Assembly (NCBI RefSeq): GCF_002874965.1
Contig: NZ_CP025624.1
Location: 1,178,001-1,242,000, forward strand
Source of the DNA: Pseudomonas sp. NC02
GTDB lineage: Bacteria > Pseudomonadota > Gammaproteobacteria > Pseudomonadales > Pseudomonadaceae
Length of the DNA: 64,000 nt
Direction of reading: 5' to 3'
The notes beneath the pieces were generated by a model, which did not search any database, was not told the DNA's origin, and saw only the letters and a list, made by a program, of their open reading frames with translations. The position numbers and the translations under genes were made by a program. Positions 48,384 through 61,016 of the stretch are shown one piece after another; position 1 is the first letter of the stretch, and each line of letters opens with the position of its first letter.

Positions 48384-49763
48384 TCAATCCAGTAACGAGA
48401 GGGTGACGGGCGTCAGGTGGTTGTCTTCCACCCGTACCTGCAATTGGCCTTCACCGAGGCGCGCGGTCAGGCGCTGGCCGGTGTGGGTTTGCGCGGCGTT
48501 GCGAATCGCCTGGCCGCGTTCGTCGAGCAAGATGCTGTAGCCGCGTCCAAGCGTCGCCAGCGGGCTGACCACGTGCAGCGTCTGCACCTGGCTTTGCAGT
48601 TGCAGGCGACGGGCCTTGAGGCCTTCGCGCATGGCACGGGGCAGGCGTTCGGCAAGGCTGTCCAGGCGTTGGCGCAACAGCGCCAGTTGGCGGCCGGGGT
48701 GTTGGCCGGCGAGGCGGGTTTCCAGGCGGATCAAACGCTCGCGACGGGTGTTGAGGCTGCGCTCGAAGGCACGCCGCAGGCGCATGTCCAGGTCATCCAG
48801 GCGCTGGGCCTGTTGGCGCAGGCGCTCGCCCGGGTGACGCAGGCGACGAGCCATGCCTTCCAGGCGCAGGCGGTCGTGGGTCAGGCGGTTGCGCATCAGC
48901 ATCACTAGGCGGCGGTGCAGGTTCTCTACCTGGCGAGTCAGGTGGCTGGAGTCCGGCGCCAACAGCTCGGCAGCGGCGGAAGGCGTTGGGGCGCGTACGT
49001 CGGCGACAAAGTCGCTGATCGACACATCGGTCTCATGGCCAACGGCGCTGACGATGGGTGTCACGCAGGCGTCCACCGCACGCGCCACGGCTTCTTCGTT
49101 GAAGCACCAGAGGTCTTCCAGCGAGCCGCCGCCACGGGCCAGGATCAACGCGTCGAAGCCGCGTGCATCGGCCAGCTTCAGTGCGCGGACGATTTGCGCC
49201 ACGGCTTCACGACCTTGTACGGCTGTCGGGATCAACGTCAGTTCCACGTTGGGCGCCCGGCGACGGAACACGCTGATGATGTCGCGAATCACCGCACCGG
49301 TGGGCGAGCTGATAATCCCGATGCGCCGTGGGTGGGCGGGCAGCGGCACCTTGCGCTCGGCACTGAACAGGCCTTCGGCGCTGAGTTTTTCCTTCAGCGC
49401 GTCGAAGGCCAGGCGCAGTGCGCCGTCACCGGCCGGCTCCACCGTGTCGAGAATCAGCTGATAGTCGCCACGGCCCTCAAACAGCGAGACCTTGCCCCGC
49501 ACCTTCACCGCCAGGCCGTCTTTCAACGCCTGGCGCACCCGTGCGGCGTTCTGCCGGAACAGCGCACAACGCACCTGGGCGCCACTGTCCTTGAGGGTGA
49601 AATACACGTGGCCGGAGGCCGGGCGGGCGAGGTTGGAGATCTCGCCTTCGACCCAGATATTGGTGAACACGTCTTCCAGCAACACCCGCGCGCGGCCGTT
49701 GAGCTGGCTGACAGTCAGGACTTCGCGGTCCAGGCCCAGACGGGCAAAGGGATCTTTAATCAT
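48384..49763 (-). CDS. xseA: Exodeoxyribonuclease VII large subunit
   Basis: 459 aa. The N-terminal OB-fold (LTVSQLNGRARVLLEDVF, VEGEISNLARPASGHVYF) is followed by the catalytic part with GIISSPTGAVIRDI and ARGGGSLEDLWCFNEE, and a long coiled-coil C-terminus. It degrades single-stranded DNA with XseB. ATG 49763 starts the conserved sequence. Confidence 0.96.
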   Translation of the reverse strand: MIKDPFARLGLDREVLTVSQLNGRARVLLEDVFTNIWVEGEISNLARPASGHVYFTLKDSGAQVRCALFRQNAARVRQALKDGLAVKVRGKVSLFEGRGDYQLILDTVEPAGDGALRLAFDALKEKLSAEGLFSAERKVPLPAHPRRIGIISSPTGAVIRDIISVFRRRAPNVELTLIPTAVQGREAVAQIVRALKLADARGFDALILARGGGSLEDLWCFNEEAVARAVDACVTPIVSAVGHETDVSISDFVADVRAPTPSAAAELLAPDSSHLTRQVENLHRRLVMLMRNRLTHDRLRLEGMARRLRHPGERLRQQAQRLDDLDMRLRRAFERSLNTRRERLIRLETRLAGQHPGRQLALLRQRLDSLAERLPRAMREGLKARRLQLQSQVQTLHVVSPLATLGRGYSILLDERGQAIRNAAQTHTGQRLTARLGEGQLQVRVEDNHLTPVTLSLLD

Positions 49764-49773
49764 GGGCGGCAGT

Positions 49774-50664
49774 TTATAGGCATTCGTGCAGGGTTTGACA
49801 GAACTGCTCCACCAGCGCGTTCGGCGTTTGCTGGCAGGCGAGGGCGACGGTGCTTTGGCAATCGGGATCGGCCAGGGGTAAAAAATGGATGTTGGCCGGC
49901 GCAATGTCCTGCATCGACTCCGGCAGCAAGGCGATGCCGAATCCGGCCTGGATCAGCTGTAACTGCGTGGTCTTGCGCGACATCACCCGCGCCGCCTTGG
50001 GGAAAAATCCTGCACGCATGCACAACTCGGCTGACAGGTAACTCAGCCCTCCGCGCTGGGGGTGAGGGATCGAGATAAACGCTTCGTTCTTCAGTTGCGC
50101 CAAATCGATACCGGATGTGTGCCCGGCCAACCGGTGGTTCGGCGGCACGGCCAGCAACAGTCGCTCGCTATATAAAGGCACGATGCGCACGCCTTCGCGC
50201 TGGCGCAACACCGGTAAGCGCAACAGCCCGACCTCCAGTCGGCCGTCGGCGATTTCTTCCAACTGGGCTTCGGAGGACAGTTTGGCGATGTCCATCGACA
50301 CGCCCGGGCATCGTTCCAGCCAGGCAACGATGCCGCGCAGCAGGCGGCCACTCATCGGCACCGTGCTCGAATGGCTCATTCGCAGCGTGCCGAGCTGTCC
50401 ATTGCCCACTTGCGTTGCCATCTCACTGGCCTTGAGCAGTTCGCCCAGCAGGTTGCGTGCCCGCGGATAAAAAGCCTCTCCCGCAGCCGTCAGCCGTGGC
50501 TGGCGCGCAGTGCGTTCAAACAGCGGCGTTTGCAGCAGGTTTTCCAGCTCCTTGATCTGCCGGCTCAGTGCCGATTGCGCCACAAACAGCCGCTCGGCCG
50601 CTGCGCTGAAGCTGCCGCTCTCGGCGATTTCGACGAAGTAACGCAATTGCCGGGTGGAAATCAC
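49774..50664 (-). CDS. LysR-family regulator
   Basis: 296 aa. The HTH spans about residues 1-60 (RQLRYFVEIAESGSFSAAAERL, SALSRQIKELENLLQ), and the effector domain begins at about 90. It is divergent from a TSUP permease 99 bp away, a layout that often marks a regulator and its target. The ligand is unknown. It ends 10 bp before the xseA start. Confidence 0.88.
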   Translation of the reverse strand: MISTRQLRYFVEIAESGSFSAAAERLFVAQSALSRQIKELENLLQTPLFERTARQPRLTAAGEAFYPRARNLLGELLKASEMATQVGNGQLGTLRMSHSSTVPMSGRLLRGIVAWLERCPGVSMDIAKLSSEAQLEEIADGRLEVGLLRLPVLRQREGVRIVPLYSERLLLAVPPNHRLAGHTSGIDLAQLKNEAFISIPHPQRGGLSYLSAELCMRAGFFPKAARVMSRKTTQLQLIQAGFGIALLPESMQDIAPANIHFLPLADPDCQSTVALACQQTPNALVEQFCQTLHECL

Positions 50665-50763
50665 AAGTCATGCCTTTTCGAGATGAGTGATGGGCTTTGA
50701 AGATATTAGTCGCAACGCTTGCCAATGGCTAAAGTGATGGCCATCTCTAATAAGGAATACGTC

Positions 50764-51531
50764 ATGAGTCCGGTCGAGCTGTTGAGTCATTGGTCGTTTG
50801 GCGGTGTGGACTGGCTGGTGATCGGCGTGGCGATTGCCCTGGCGTATATCGTGTTCGGCATTGCAGGCTTTGGTACCGCATTGGTGGCGGGGCCGATCCT
50901 GATTCTGTTCATGCCGCTGTCGAAGATCATCCCCTTGCTGGTGCTGCTGGATTTTGTCGCGGCCTTCGGCAACCTTCTGCAATCGCGCCGGGATGTGGTG
51001 AAACCGGAGTTGTTCAGGCTACTGCCGTGCATGGCGATTGGCTGCACCCTTGGGGTGATCTTCCTGCTCAACCTGCACTCTGATTTATTGCTGCTGTTGA
51101 TGGGGCTGTTTATCAGCGCCTATGCGATCTACAGCCTGGCGGTGAAGGCCAAGCCCACGCAGATGGCAGCCGGCTGGGCGATTCCCATGGGGGTTGTCGG
51201 CGGGCTGTTTGGCGCGTTGTTCGGCAGTGGCGGCTTTCTGTATGCGATCTACCTCAACAGCCGATTGCCCAAGGATGGCGCGCGGGCGACCCAGAGTGCG
51301 TTGATCAGTTGCAGCACGGTGGTGCGCCTGAGCCTGTTTCTGATCGCGGGCGTGTATGCCGAGCTACCCTTGTTGATGTTGGCGGTGTGCCTGTTGCCGG
51401 CCATGGCGCTCGGGCTGTGGGCGGGGCGGCGGTTGACCCTGCGCATGTCCCGTGAGGCGTTTGTGCGGTTGGTGACCTGGCTGGTGCTGGCCAGTGGCAT
51501 TGCCTTGATTGCCCGTTACTTGAGTACTTGA
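50764..51531 (+). CDS. TauE/SafE (TSUP) family permease
   Basis: A 255-aa inner-membrane protein with about eight helices. VFGIAGFGTALVAGPILILF and the repeated half GVVGGLFGALFGSGGFLYAIYL are the TSUP signature. The family exports or imports small organic anions such as sulfite, sulfoacetate or taurine products. It is divergent from the LysR gene. The AAGG ribosome site supports ATG 50764. Confidence 0.87.
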   Translation: MSPVELLSHWSFGGVDWLVIGVAIALAYIVFGIAGFGTALVAGPILILFMPLSKIIPLLVLLDFVAAFGNLLQSRRDVVKPELFRLLPCMAIGCTLGVIFLLNLHSDLLLLLMGLFISAYAIYSLAVKAKPTQMAAGWAIPMGVVGGLFGALFGSGGFLYAIYLNSRLPKDGARATQSALISCSTVVRLSLFLIAGVYAELPLLMLAVCLLPAMALGLWAGRRLTLRMSREAFVRLVTWLVLASGIALIARYLST

Positions 51532-51572
51532 CCTGATTGTTTCAGGGATTAAGCTGCCAGCCTTCAGGGCCT

Positions 51573-51640
51573 CTTCGCGAGCAAGCCCGCTCCCACATTT
51601 GGAACGCATTCCCCCTGTGGGAGCGGGCTTGCTCGCGAAG
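51573..51640. repeat. REP doublet, inverted order
   Basis: Two 25-nt arms (51573-51597 and 51616-51640) with the same core as the repeat at 28148, separated by 18 nt. It is located between the TSUP permease and the Zn-ribbon protein. Confidence 0.92.
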
Positions 51641-51668
51641 GCGTCAGTAGCCACGCCGCAGGACTCCC

Positions 51669-52217
51669 ATGAATTCCCAAAGCATCCTTGTCCCGAAAAT
51701 CTCCACGCTACCCGTCCACGAACCCCGCGCCCGGGCGATCGTGCGCTGGCTGGTGCGCAAGAACATCGTCAAGGAAGAACTCACCACCTGCGGGCGCACC
51801 GGCAACCGCATGGGCTATGCCCTGGCCGACGGTGCCCGCGCCGTGGTGCTGCACCCCGACGCGCTGCCGTTCAACGAGCCGATCAACGGCCTGGAGATCA
51901 TCTACAAGCGGTGCATCTACACCCCGGCCAAGGGCTTCCTGGAAGAAGCCGGCTGTCCCGAGTGCCTGAAGGAAGTCGGCGAAGCCCTGTTCGAAAGCCT
52001 GGAAGACTGGATGCCCGGCCACACCGACAACTTCACCTGTCCGCTGTGTGGGCATGAGGACGACATCAACGGTTTCCTGTTCCTGCAGGAATGCGGCTTT
52101 TCCAACCTGGGATTCATCTTCAATAACTGGGCGGAGGCGGGGTTCAAGCAGAGTTTTATCGACGAATTTGCCGACTGGCTGGACCAGAAGATGAGCTGGG
52201 TCAAAGTCGAACTTTAA
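51669..52217 (+). CDS. Conserved Pseudomonas protein with zinc-ribbon cysteines
   Basis: A 182-aa soluble protein of unknown function. Two CxxC pairs, Cys96/Cys99 (CPEC) and Cys124/Cys127 (CPLC), can form a zinc ribbon. An N-terminal segment has ARAIVRWLVRKNIVKEELTTCGRTGNRMG. I recall homologues misannotated as a sugar-ABC ATPase, but no Walker motif is present. A palindromic terminator-like repeat follows. Confidence 0.8.
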   Translation: MNSQSILVPKISTLPVHEPRARAIVRWLVRKNIVKEELTTCGRTGNRMGYALADGARAVVLHPDALPFNEPINGLEIIYKRCIYTPAKGFLEEAGCPECLKEVGEALFESLEDWMPGHTDNFTCPLCGHEDDINGFLFLQECGFSNLGFIFNNWAEAGFKQSFIDEFADWLDQKMSWVKVEL

Positions 52218-53846
<1,629 letters not shown>

Positions 53847-53928
53847 TGCTTCCAGCAAATAGTTAAGTAACCGGGGCTGTCTTATTCAGCCCCGAGTTGT
53901 TTCTGATTCATTAGACGAGACTGATCTC

Positions 53929-55506
53929 ATGGCCCTCGACATTCACGCCCACCGCATCCTGATCCTCGACTTCGGTTCCCAGTACACTCAGCTGATCGCC
54001 CGCCGCGTGCGTGAAATCGGCGTGTACTGCGAACTGCATCCGTTCGACATGGACGACGAAGCGATTCGCGAATTCGCTCCAAAAGGCGTCATTCTCGCCG
54101 GCGGCCCCGAGTCCGTGCACGAAGCCAACAGCCCGCGTTGCCCGCAGGCGGTGTTTGACCTGGGCGTGCCGGTCTTCGGTATCTGCTACGGGATGCAGAC
54201 CATGGCCGAGCAACTGGGCGGCAAGGTTGAAGGTTCCGAGCTGCGTGAGTTCGGTTACGCCCGTGTCGACGTGGTCGGCAAGAGCCGCCTGCTGGACGGC
54301 ATCGAAGACCACATCGACGCCGACGGCCTGTTTGGCCTCGACGTATGGATGAGCCACGGTGACAAGGTCACCCGGATGCCGGAAGACTTCCACATCCTGG
54401 CCAGCACCCCGAGCTGCCCGATTGCCGGCATGTTCAACGACGAGCGCGGCTACTACGGCGTGCAGTTCCACCCGGAAGTGACCCACACCAAGCAAGGCGG
54501 TCGCATCCTGTCGCGCTTCATCCTCGACATCTGCCAGTGCGAAGCCCTGTGGACCCCGTCGAAGATCGCTGAAGACGCCATCGCCAACGTACGTGCCCAG
54601 GTCGGCACCGACAACGTCCTGCTGGGCCTGTCCGGCGGTGTTGACTCCTCCGTGGTTGCGGCGCTGCTGCACAAGGCCATCGGCGACCAACTGACCTGTG
54701 TCTTCGTCGACAACGGCCTGCTGCGCCTGCACGAAGGCGAGCAAGTGATGGCCATGTTCGCCGAGAACATGGGCGTCAAGGTGATCCGCGCCAACGCTGA
54801 AGATCAGTTCCTGAACAACCTGGCCGGCGAGTCCGACCCGGAGAAGAAGCGCAAGATCATCGGTCGCACCTTCATCGACGTATTCGATGCCCAGTCCAAC
54901 AAACTGGACAACATCAAGTACCTCGCCCAGGGCACCATCTACCCGGACGTGATCGAGTCGGCAGGCGCCAAGAGCGGCAAGGCCCACGTGATCAAGTCCC
55001 ACCACAACGTGGGCGGCCTGCCTGAGGAAATGAACCTCAAGCTGGTAGAACCACTGCGCGAACTGTTCAAGGACGAAGTCCGTCGTCTGGGCCTCGAACT
55101 CGGCCTGCCGTACGACATGGTCTACCGCCACCCATTCCCGGGCCCGGGCCTGGGCGTGCGGATCCTCGGTGAAGTGAAGAAGGAATACGCCGACCTGCTG
55201 CGTCGCGCCGACCACATCTTCATCGAAGAGCTGCGCAAGGCCGACTGGTATCACAAGGTCAGCCAGGCATTCGTGGTGTTCCAGCCGGTGAAATCGGTTG
55301 GCGTGGTCGGCGATGGCCGTCGTTACGCATGGGTTGTTGCCCTGCGTGCGGTGGAAACCATCGACTTCATGACCGCCCGTTGGGCACACCTGCCGTACGA
55401 ACTGCTGGAGACGGTCAGCGGCCGTATCATCAATGAGATCGAAGGTATTTCGCGCGTGACTTATGACGTGTCGAGCAAGCCGCCGGCGACCATTGAGTGG
55501 GAATGA
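53929..55506 (+). CDS. guaA: GMP synthase (glutamine-hydrolysing)
   Basis: 525 aa. The N-terminal class I glutaminase has the nucleophile elbow [11 protein letters not shown]. The ATP-pyrophosphatase P-loop [16 protein letters not shown] lies at about residue 230, and a C-terminal dimerisation domain ends [19 protein letters not shown]. It converts XMP to GMP. Confidence 0.98.
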   Translation: MALDIHAHRILILDFGSQYTQLIARRVREIGVYCELHPFDMDDEAIREFAPKGVILAGGPESVHEANSPRCPQAVFDLGVPVFGICYGMQTMAEQLGGKVEGSELREFGYARVDVVGKSRLLDGIEDHIDADGLFGLDVWMSHGDKVTRMPEDFHILASTPSCPIAGMFNDERGYYGVQFHPEVTHTKQGGRILSRFILDICQCEALWTPSKIAEDAIANVRAQVGTDNVLLGLSGGVDSSVVAALLHKAIGDQLTCVFVDNGLLRLHEGEQVMAMFAENMGVKVIRANAEDQFLNNLAGESDPEKKRKIIGRTFIDVFDAQSNKLDNIKYLAQGTIYPDVIESAGAKSGKAHVIKSHHNVGGLPEEMNLKLVEPLRELFKDEVRRLGLELGLPYDMVYRHPFPGPGLGVRILGEVKKEYADLLRRADHIFIEELRKADWYHKVSQAFVVFQPVKSVGVVGDGRRYAWVVALRAVETIDFMTARWAHLPYELLETVSGRIINEIEGISRVTYDVSSKPPATIEWE

Positions 55507-55536
55507 TCCTGCCGTAGCAGGTGAGCGCTGAATAAC

Positions 55537-55563
55537 AAAACCCCGGCCTGGTGCCGGGGTTTT
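55537..55563. terminator. Terminator between guaA and treR
   Basis: AAAACCCCGGC/GCCGGGGTTTT stem with short T- and A-tracts, usable from both strands. Confidence 0.88.
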
Positions 55564-55580
55564 GTGTTTCTGGCGTTTGT

Positions 55581-56285
55581 CTACCGCCGCGCAATATCCG
55601 AAAAGTAAAACTTATCCAGCGTATGCCGCGACTCGGTGTACTCGAACTGCCGTCCATCCTGCAAAAACGTCTGGTTGCTCACCACGATCACATGGCTCTG
55701 ACCTTCGAGGTCCAGGTGTGTCTGATCGTCCTTTCCCCGTGGCAGCGCTTCGATGGTGCGCTGGGCATAGCTGATCTGCAGCTGCAAGGTCTGTTCGATA
55801 AACGCATAGATCGACTGCTCGGCAATCTCCCGATTCAGCCCCGGTATCAGGTCGGCGACGAAGTGGTTGATGTCGAGGATCACCCGTTTGCCGTCGATCC
55901 GCCGCACCCGTTTGACCCGGGTAATCAGGCTGCCAGCTTCGGCCTCAATGTGTTGCATCAACGGGCCTTCCAGCGGGAACTGGCTGAACTCCACCACTTC
56001 GGTACTGACGTCGTCGCCGAGGGCGGCGTGGGTCTCGCGAAAGCTGACGATACCGCCGAGCTGGAACTCGATGGGGTTGGGTGACAGCACGAAGGTGCCC
56101 TTGCCGTGGATCTTTTGCGCGAACCCACGCTCCTGCAATTGCTCGATCGCCCGGCGTACCGTGCCACGGCTGGCCTGGTAGGCGTCCATCAGTTCGGTTT
56201 CGGAGGGCAGGCGCGTGCCGCGTTGCAGGCGTTCGGTGGTGATGCTGGCAAGCAGATCGGTATAGATCTGGTTGTATTTACTCAT
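55581..56285 (-). CDS. treR: GntR-family trehalose operon regulator TreR
   Basis: A 234-aa GntR/HutC-type regulator. The winged HTH covers about residues 1-70 (LPSETELMDAYQASRGTVRRAIEQLQERG), and the UTRA effector domain about 90-230. It is divergent from treP with two palindromic operators between. The expected effector is trehalose-6-phosphate, which would relieve repression. Confidence 0.92.
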   Translation of the reverse strand: MSKYNQIYTDLLASITTERLQRGTRLPSETELMDAYQASRGTVRRAIEQLQERGFAQKIHGKGTFVLSPNPIEFQLGGIVSFRETHAALGDDVSTEVVEFSQFPLEGPLMQHIEAEAGSLITRVKRVRRIDGKRVILDINHFVADLIPGLNREIAEQSIYAFIEQTLQLQISYAQRTIEALPRGKDDQTHLDLEGQSHVIVVSNQTFLQDGRQFEYTESRHTLDKFYFSDIARR

Positions 56286-56414
56286 GGGGAAGGGCTCTGT
56301 GCCGCGTTGGCGTTCAAGGCAGGAACCTTAGTGGCAGCGATGGGGTTTGTCCATGCAACCCATTGTAGAACTCGGAAATTTCTGACTCAAAAAACAGAAA
56401 ATTAATCATTTTCA

Positions 56415-56432
56415 AACTCGTACATACGAGTT
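56415..56432. promoter_or_regulatory. TreR operator 1
   Basis: Perfect 8-2-8 palindrome AACTCGTACATACGAGTT. The form fits a GntR-type operator in the treR-treP intergenic region. Confidence 0.8.
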
Positions 56433-56433
56433 A

Positions 56434-56462
56434 TTGCTTTAACTCGTACAGACGAGTACTTT
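56434..56462 (+). promoter_or_regulatory. treP promoter with TreR operator 2
   Basis: TTGCTT (56434-56439), a 17-bp spacer and TACTTT (56457-56462) form a plausible promoter. The palindrome ACTCGTACAGACGAGT (56442-56457) fills the spacer and touches the -10 box. Its centre is 26 bp from operator 1. Binding there would block RNA polymerase. Confidence 0.68.
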
Positions 56463-56491
56463 TGGCTTCGGCGTGCTGCCTATGACCGCCC

Positions 56492-56503
56492 AATAAAAAA
56501 AAC
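56492..56503 (+). promoter_or_regulatory. A-rich Hfq/Crc-type motif before treP
   Basis: AATAAAAAAAAC matches the A-rich repeat bound by Hfq with Crc during catabolite repression and lies 18 bp before the treP ATG. Confidence 0.5.
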
Positions 56504-56520
56504 CAGAGTGGATACCAAGC

Positions 56521-57963
56521 ATGAGCCACGACTATCCGAATATTGCCCGCGAGATTCTCAAGAACCTCGGCGGCAGCGACAACCTTGAGCAAGCTGCCCA
56601 CTGCGTGACCCGCTTGCGCCTGGCCCTCAAGGACCCGAGCCTGGCCAACAGCGGCGAACTGAACCAGGTCGACCTGGTCAAGGGTTCGTTCTTCACCGGC
56701 GGCCTGTTCCAGATCGTGATCGGCCCCGGCGAAGTGGAAAAGGTCTACGCCGCCCTGCGTGAGCAAACGGGCCTCGCCGCGTCGACCATCGCGGACGTGA
56801 AACAGAAAAGCGCAGACAAAATAAACCCGATGCAGCGCCTGGTGCGGGTGTTCTCCGACGTGTTCATGCCGATTTTGCCGGCGCTGATCATTGCCGGTTT
56901 GCTCATGGGGGTGAACAACCTGATGGGCGCCAAGGGCATGTTCATCGCGGACAAGACCTTGCTCGACGCCTATCCGAACCTGGATGGCCTGTGGAGCCTG
57001 ATCAACCTGATGGCCAACACCTCGTTCGTGTTCCTGCCGGCACTGGTGGGCTGGTCGGCGGCCAAGCGCTTTGGTGGCAGTGAAATCCTCGGCATTGTCC
57101 TCGGCCTGATGCTGGTGCACCCCGATCTGCTCAACGCCTGGAACTACGGCAAGGCGGTCGCCGGCCTCGACGGCCAGAGCCTGCCGTACTTCGATATTTT
57201 CGGCTGGTTCAAGATCGAGAAGGTCGGCTACCAGGGCCAGATCCTGCCGATCCTGCTGGCCGCCTACGTGATGAGCGTGATTGAGAAATGGCTGCGGGCA
57301 CGGGTGCCGAATGCCATTCAGTTGCTGGTGGTGCCGATCACTACCATCGTCGTCACCGGCGTACTGGCGCTGGCGATCATCGGCCCGGTGACCCGCCACC
57401 TCGGCATCCTGATCACCGAAGGCGTGGTCACTCTGTTTGACCTGGCGCCGATGGTCGGCGGCGCAATCTTCGGCCTGCTGTATGCACCGCTGGTGATCAC
57501 CGGCATGCACCACATGTTCCTCGCCGTGGACCTGCAACTGATCTCCACCCAAGGCGGCACCTTTATCTGGCCGATGATCGTCATGTCCAACCTGGCCCAG
57601 GGCAGCGCGGCGCTCGGCGTGTTCTACATGAGCCGCAATGCGCGGGACAAGAGCATGGCGTCCACCTCGGCGATTTCCGCCTACTTCGGCATCACCGAGC
57701 CGGCGATGTTCGGGGTCAACCTGCGCTTCAAGTTTCCGTTCTACGCGGCGCTGACCGGCTCGGCGCTGGGCAGTATTTTCCTGTCATTGAACAAGGTCCA
57801 GGCCTCGGCGATTGGCGTGGGTGGCTTGCCCGGGTTCATCTCGATCATCCCGCAGTACATCCCAAGTTTTGTCATCGGCATGGTCGTCGCGATTGTCGTG
57901 CCGTTTGTTTTGACCTGTGTGTTGAGCATGAAGATTGTTCGGCCCGGATACCGGGTCGCCTGA
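56521..57963 (+). CDS. treP: PTS trehalose permease EIIBC
   Basis: 480 aa. The N-terminal EIIB domain has the phospho-cysteine Cys28 in NLEQAAHCVTRLRLAL. The EIIC membrane domain extends from about residue 105 and includes ITEPAMFGVNLRFKFPF. It imports trehalose and phosphorylates it to trehalose-6-phosphate. There is no EIIA domain; phosphate would come from the EIIA-HPr-EI fusion at 61017. It is followed by treC after a short gap with a degenerate REP-like sequence. Confidence 0.95.
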   Translation: MSHDYPNIAREILKNLGGSDNLEQAAHCVTRLRLALKDPSLANSGELNQVDLVKGSFFTGGLFQIVIGPGEVEKVYAALREQTGLAASTIADVKQKSADKINPMQRLVRVFSDVFMPILPALIIAGLLMGVNNLMGAKGMFIADKTLLDAYPNLDGLWSLINLMANTSFVFLPALVGWSAAKRFGGSEILGIVLGLMLVHPDLLNAWNYGKAVAGLDGQSLPYFDIFGWFKIEKVGYQGQILPILLAAYVMSVIEKWLRARVPNAIQLLVVPITTIVVTGVLALAIIGPVTRHLGILITEGVVTLFDLAPMVGGAIFGLLYAPLVITGMHHMFLAVDLQLISTQGGTFIWPMIVMSNLAQGSAALGVFYMSRNARDKSMASTSAISAYFGITEPAMFGVNLRFKFPFYAALTGSALGSIFLSLNKVQASAIGVGGLPGFISIIPQYIPSFVIGMVVAIVVPFVLTCVLSMKIVRPGYRVA

Positions 57964-58029
57964 TCTACCGCTATCGCAGGCAAGCCAGCTCCCACAGTTG
58001 ATCGCATTTCCAGATTGAAGGAACCCGTC

Positions 58030-59676
58030 ATGCAAAACTGGCAACACTCGGTGATCTACCAGATCTACCCAAAAAGCTTCCACAGCCACGCGGGTAACGC
58101 CACCGGTGACCTGCTGGGCATCGTGGACAAGCTCGATTACCTGAAGTGGCTGGGCGTCGATTGCCTGTGGATCACCCCGTTCCTGCGCTCGCCCCAGCGC
58201 GACAACGGCTACGACATCAGCGACTACTACGCCATCGACCCGAGCTACGGGACCATGGCCGATTGCGACCTGCTGATCAGCGAAGCCGCCAAGCGCGGCA
58301 TCACGCTGATGCTCGACATCGTGGTCAACCACACCTCCATCGAACACGAGTGGTTCCAGCAGGCCCGCAGCAGCCTCGACAACCCGTACCGCGACTTCTA
58401 CATCTGGCGCGACCAGCCGAACAACTGGGAATCCAAGTTCGGCGGCTCGGCCTGGGAATACGAGGCGCAGACCGGCCAGTACTTCCTGCACCTGTTCGAC
58501 CACACCCAGGCCGACCTGAACTGGGACAACCCCAAGGTGCGCGCCGAAGTGTTCAAGCTGATGCGCTTCTGGCGCGACAAGGGCGTGGGCGGTTTCCGCC
58601 TGGACGTGATCAACCTGATCTCCAAGCCGGCGGATTTTCCGGAAGACAACAGCGACGGTCGGCGCTTCTACACCGACGGCCCGAACGTGCATGAATACCT
58701 GAAGGAAATGCACCGCGAAGTGTTCGAGGGGCATGACCTGATCAACGTCGGCGAGATGTCGTCCACCAGCCTTGAGCACTGCATTCGTTATTCGAATCCA
58801 CAGTCGAAAGAGCTGTCGATGACCTTCAACTTTCACCACCTGAAAGTCGACTATCCGAACCTGCAGAAGTGGGTCGCGGCCGACTTCGACTTCCTGCAAC
58901 TCAAGCAGATTCTGTCCGACTGGCAACTCGGCATGCAGGCCGGTGGCGGCTGGAATGCGCTGTTCTGGTGTAACCACGACCAGCCGCGGGTGGTCTCGCG
59001 TTTTGGTGACGACGGCGAGCACCGCGTGGTCTCGGCGAAGATGCTCGCCACTGCGCTGCACTTCCTCCAGGGCACGCCTTTCGTGTACCAGGGCGAAGAG
59101 CTGGGGATGACCAATCCGGGCTTCGACACCATCGACCAATACCGGGATGTCGAGACGCTGAACATCTATCGGCTCAAACGCGAGGCCGGTGAGTCCGAGG
59201 CATCGAGCATGGCGGCGATCATGCAGAAGTCCCGCGATAACAGCCGCACACCGATGCAATGGAATGCCGAGCAAAACGCTGGCTTCAGTCGCGGCGAACC
59301 GTGGATCGGCATCCCGGCCAACGCCGCGCAGATCAACGTGCAAAGCGAGCTGGATGACCCGCAATCGGTACTGCATCACTACCGTGCGCTGATCAAGCTG
59401 CGTCGGCATGAGCCGCTGATTCAGGAAGGCGTTTATCGCCAACTGCTGCCACAGCACACCCAGGTCTGGGCGTACCTGCGCGAAGGCCACGGCGAACGCC
59501 TGCTGGTGCTGAACAACTTCTACGGCACGCCATGCCAGATCGAACTGCCCGATGGCCTGCTGACGGCGGCGAGTGAGCAACGCCTGCTGATCAGCAACTA
59601 CGACGACTGCCCACAGCGCTCGAGCCAGGTCTCGCTGCGCCCGTATGAATCGTTTGTGCTGCATCTCAAGGACTGA
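58030..59676 (+). CDS. treC: Trehalose-6-phosphate hydrolase
   Basis: A 548-aa GH13 enzyme that splits trehalose-6-phosphate into glucose and glucose-6-phosphate. The catalytic residues are Asp192 (GGFRLDVINLISK), Glu242 (NVGEMSS) and Asp317 (CNHDQPR). The opening WQHSVIYQIYPKSF is typical. ATG 58030 begins the conserved sequence. Confidence 0.96.
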   Translation: MQNWQHSVIYQIYPKSFHSHAGNATGDLLGIVDKLDYLKWLGVDCLWITPFLRSPQRDNGYDISDYYAIDPSYGTMADCDLLISEAAKRGITLMLDIVVNHTSIEHEWFQQARSSLDNPYRDFYIWRDQPNNWESKFGGSAWEYEAQTGQYFLHLFDHTQADLNWDNPKVRAEVFKLMRFWRDKGVGGFRLDVINLISKPADFPEDNSDGRRFYTDGPNVHEYLKEMHREVFEGHDLINVGEMSSTSLEHCIRYSNPQSKELSMTFNFHHLKVDYPNLQKWVAADFDFLQLKQILSDWQLGMQAGGGWNALFWCNHDQPRVVSRFGDDGEHRVVSAKMLATALHFLQGTPFVYQGEELGMTNPGFDTIDQYRDVETLNIYRLKREAGESEASSMAAIMQKSRDNSRTPMQWNAEQNAGFSRGEPWIGIPANAAQINVQSELDDPQSVLHHYRALIKLRRHEPLIQEGVYRQLLPQHTQVWAYLREGHGERLLVLNNFYGTPCQIELPDGLLTAASEQRLLISNYDDCPQRSSQVSLRPYESFVLHLKD

Positions 59677-59717
59677 GACCCGCTTTACCCCCGGCGTGGG
59701 AGAGCCGGGGCGCTTAA

Positions 59718-60968
<1,251 letters not shown>

Positions 60969-61016
60969 GCCGTCGATGCCCAATGATTTTTACAGAACCA
61001 AACAGCAGGTGAAGTC

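Noticed and set aside
57964..58010. Full REP element between treP and treC
   Set aside because: Only one degenerate half (GCAGGCAAGCCAGCTCCCACA type) is present and there is no inverted partner.
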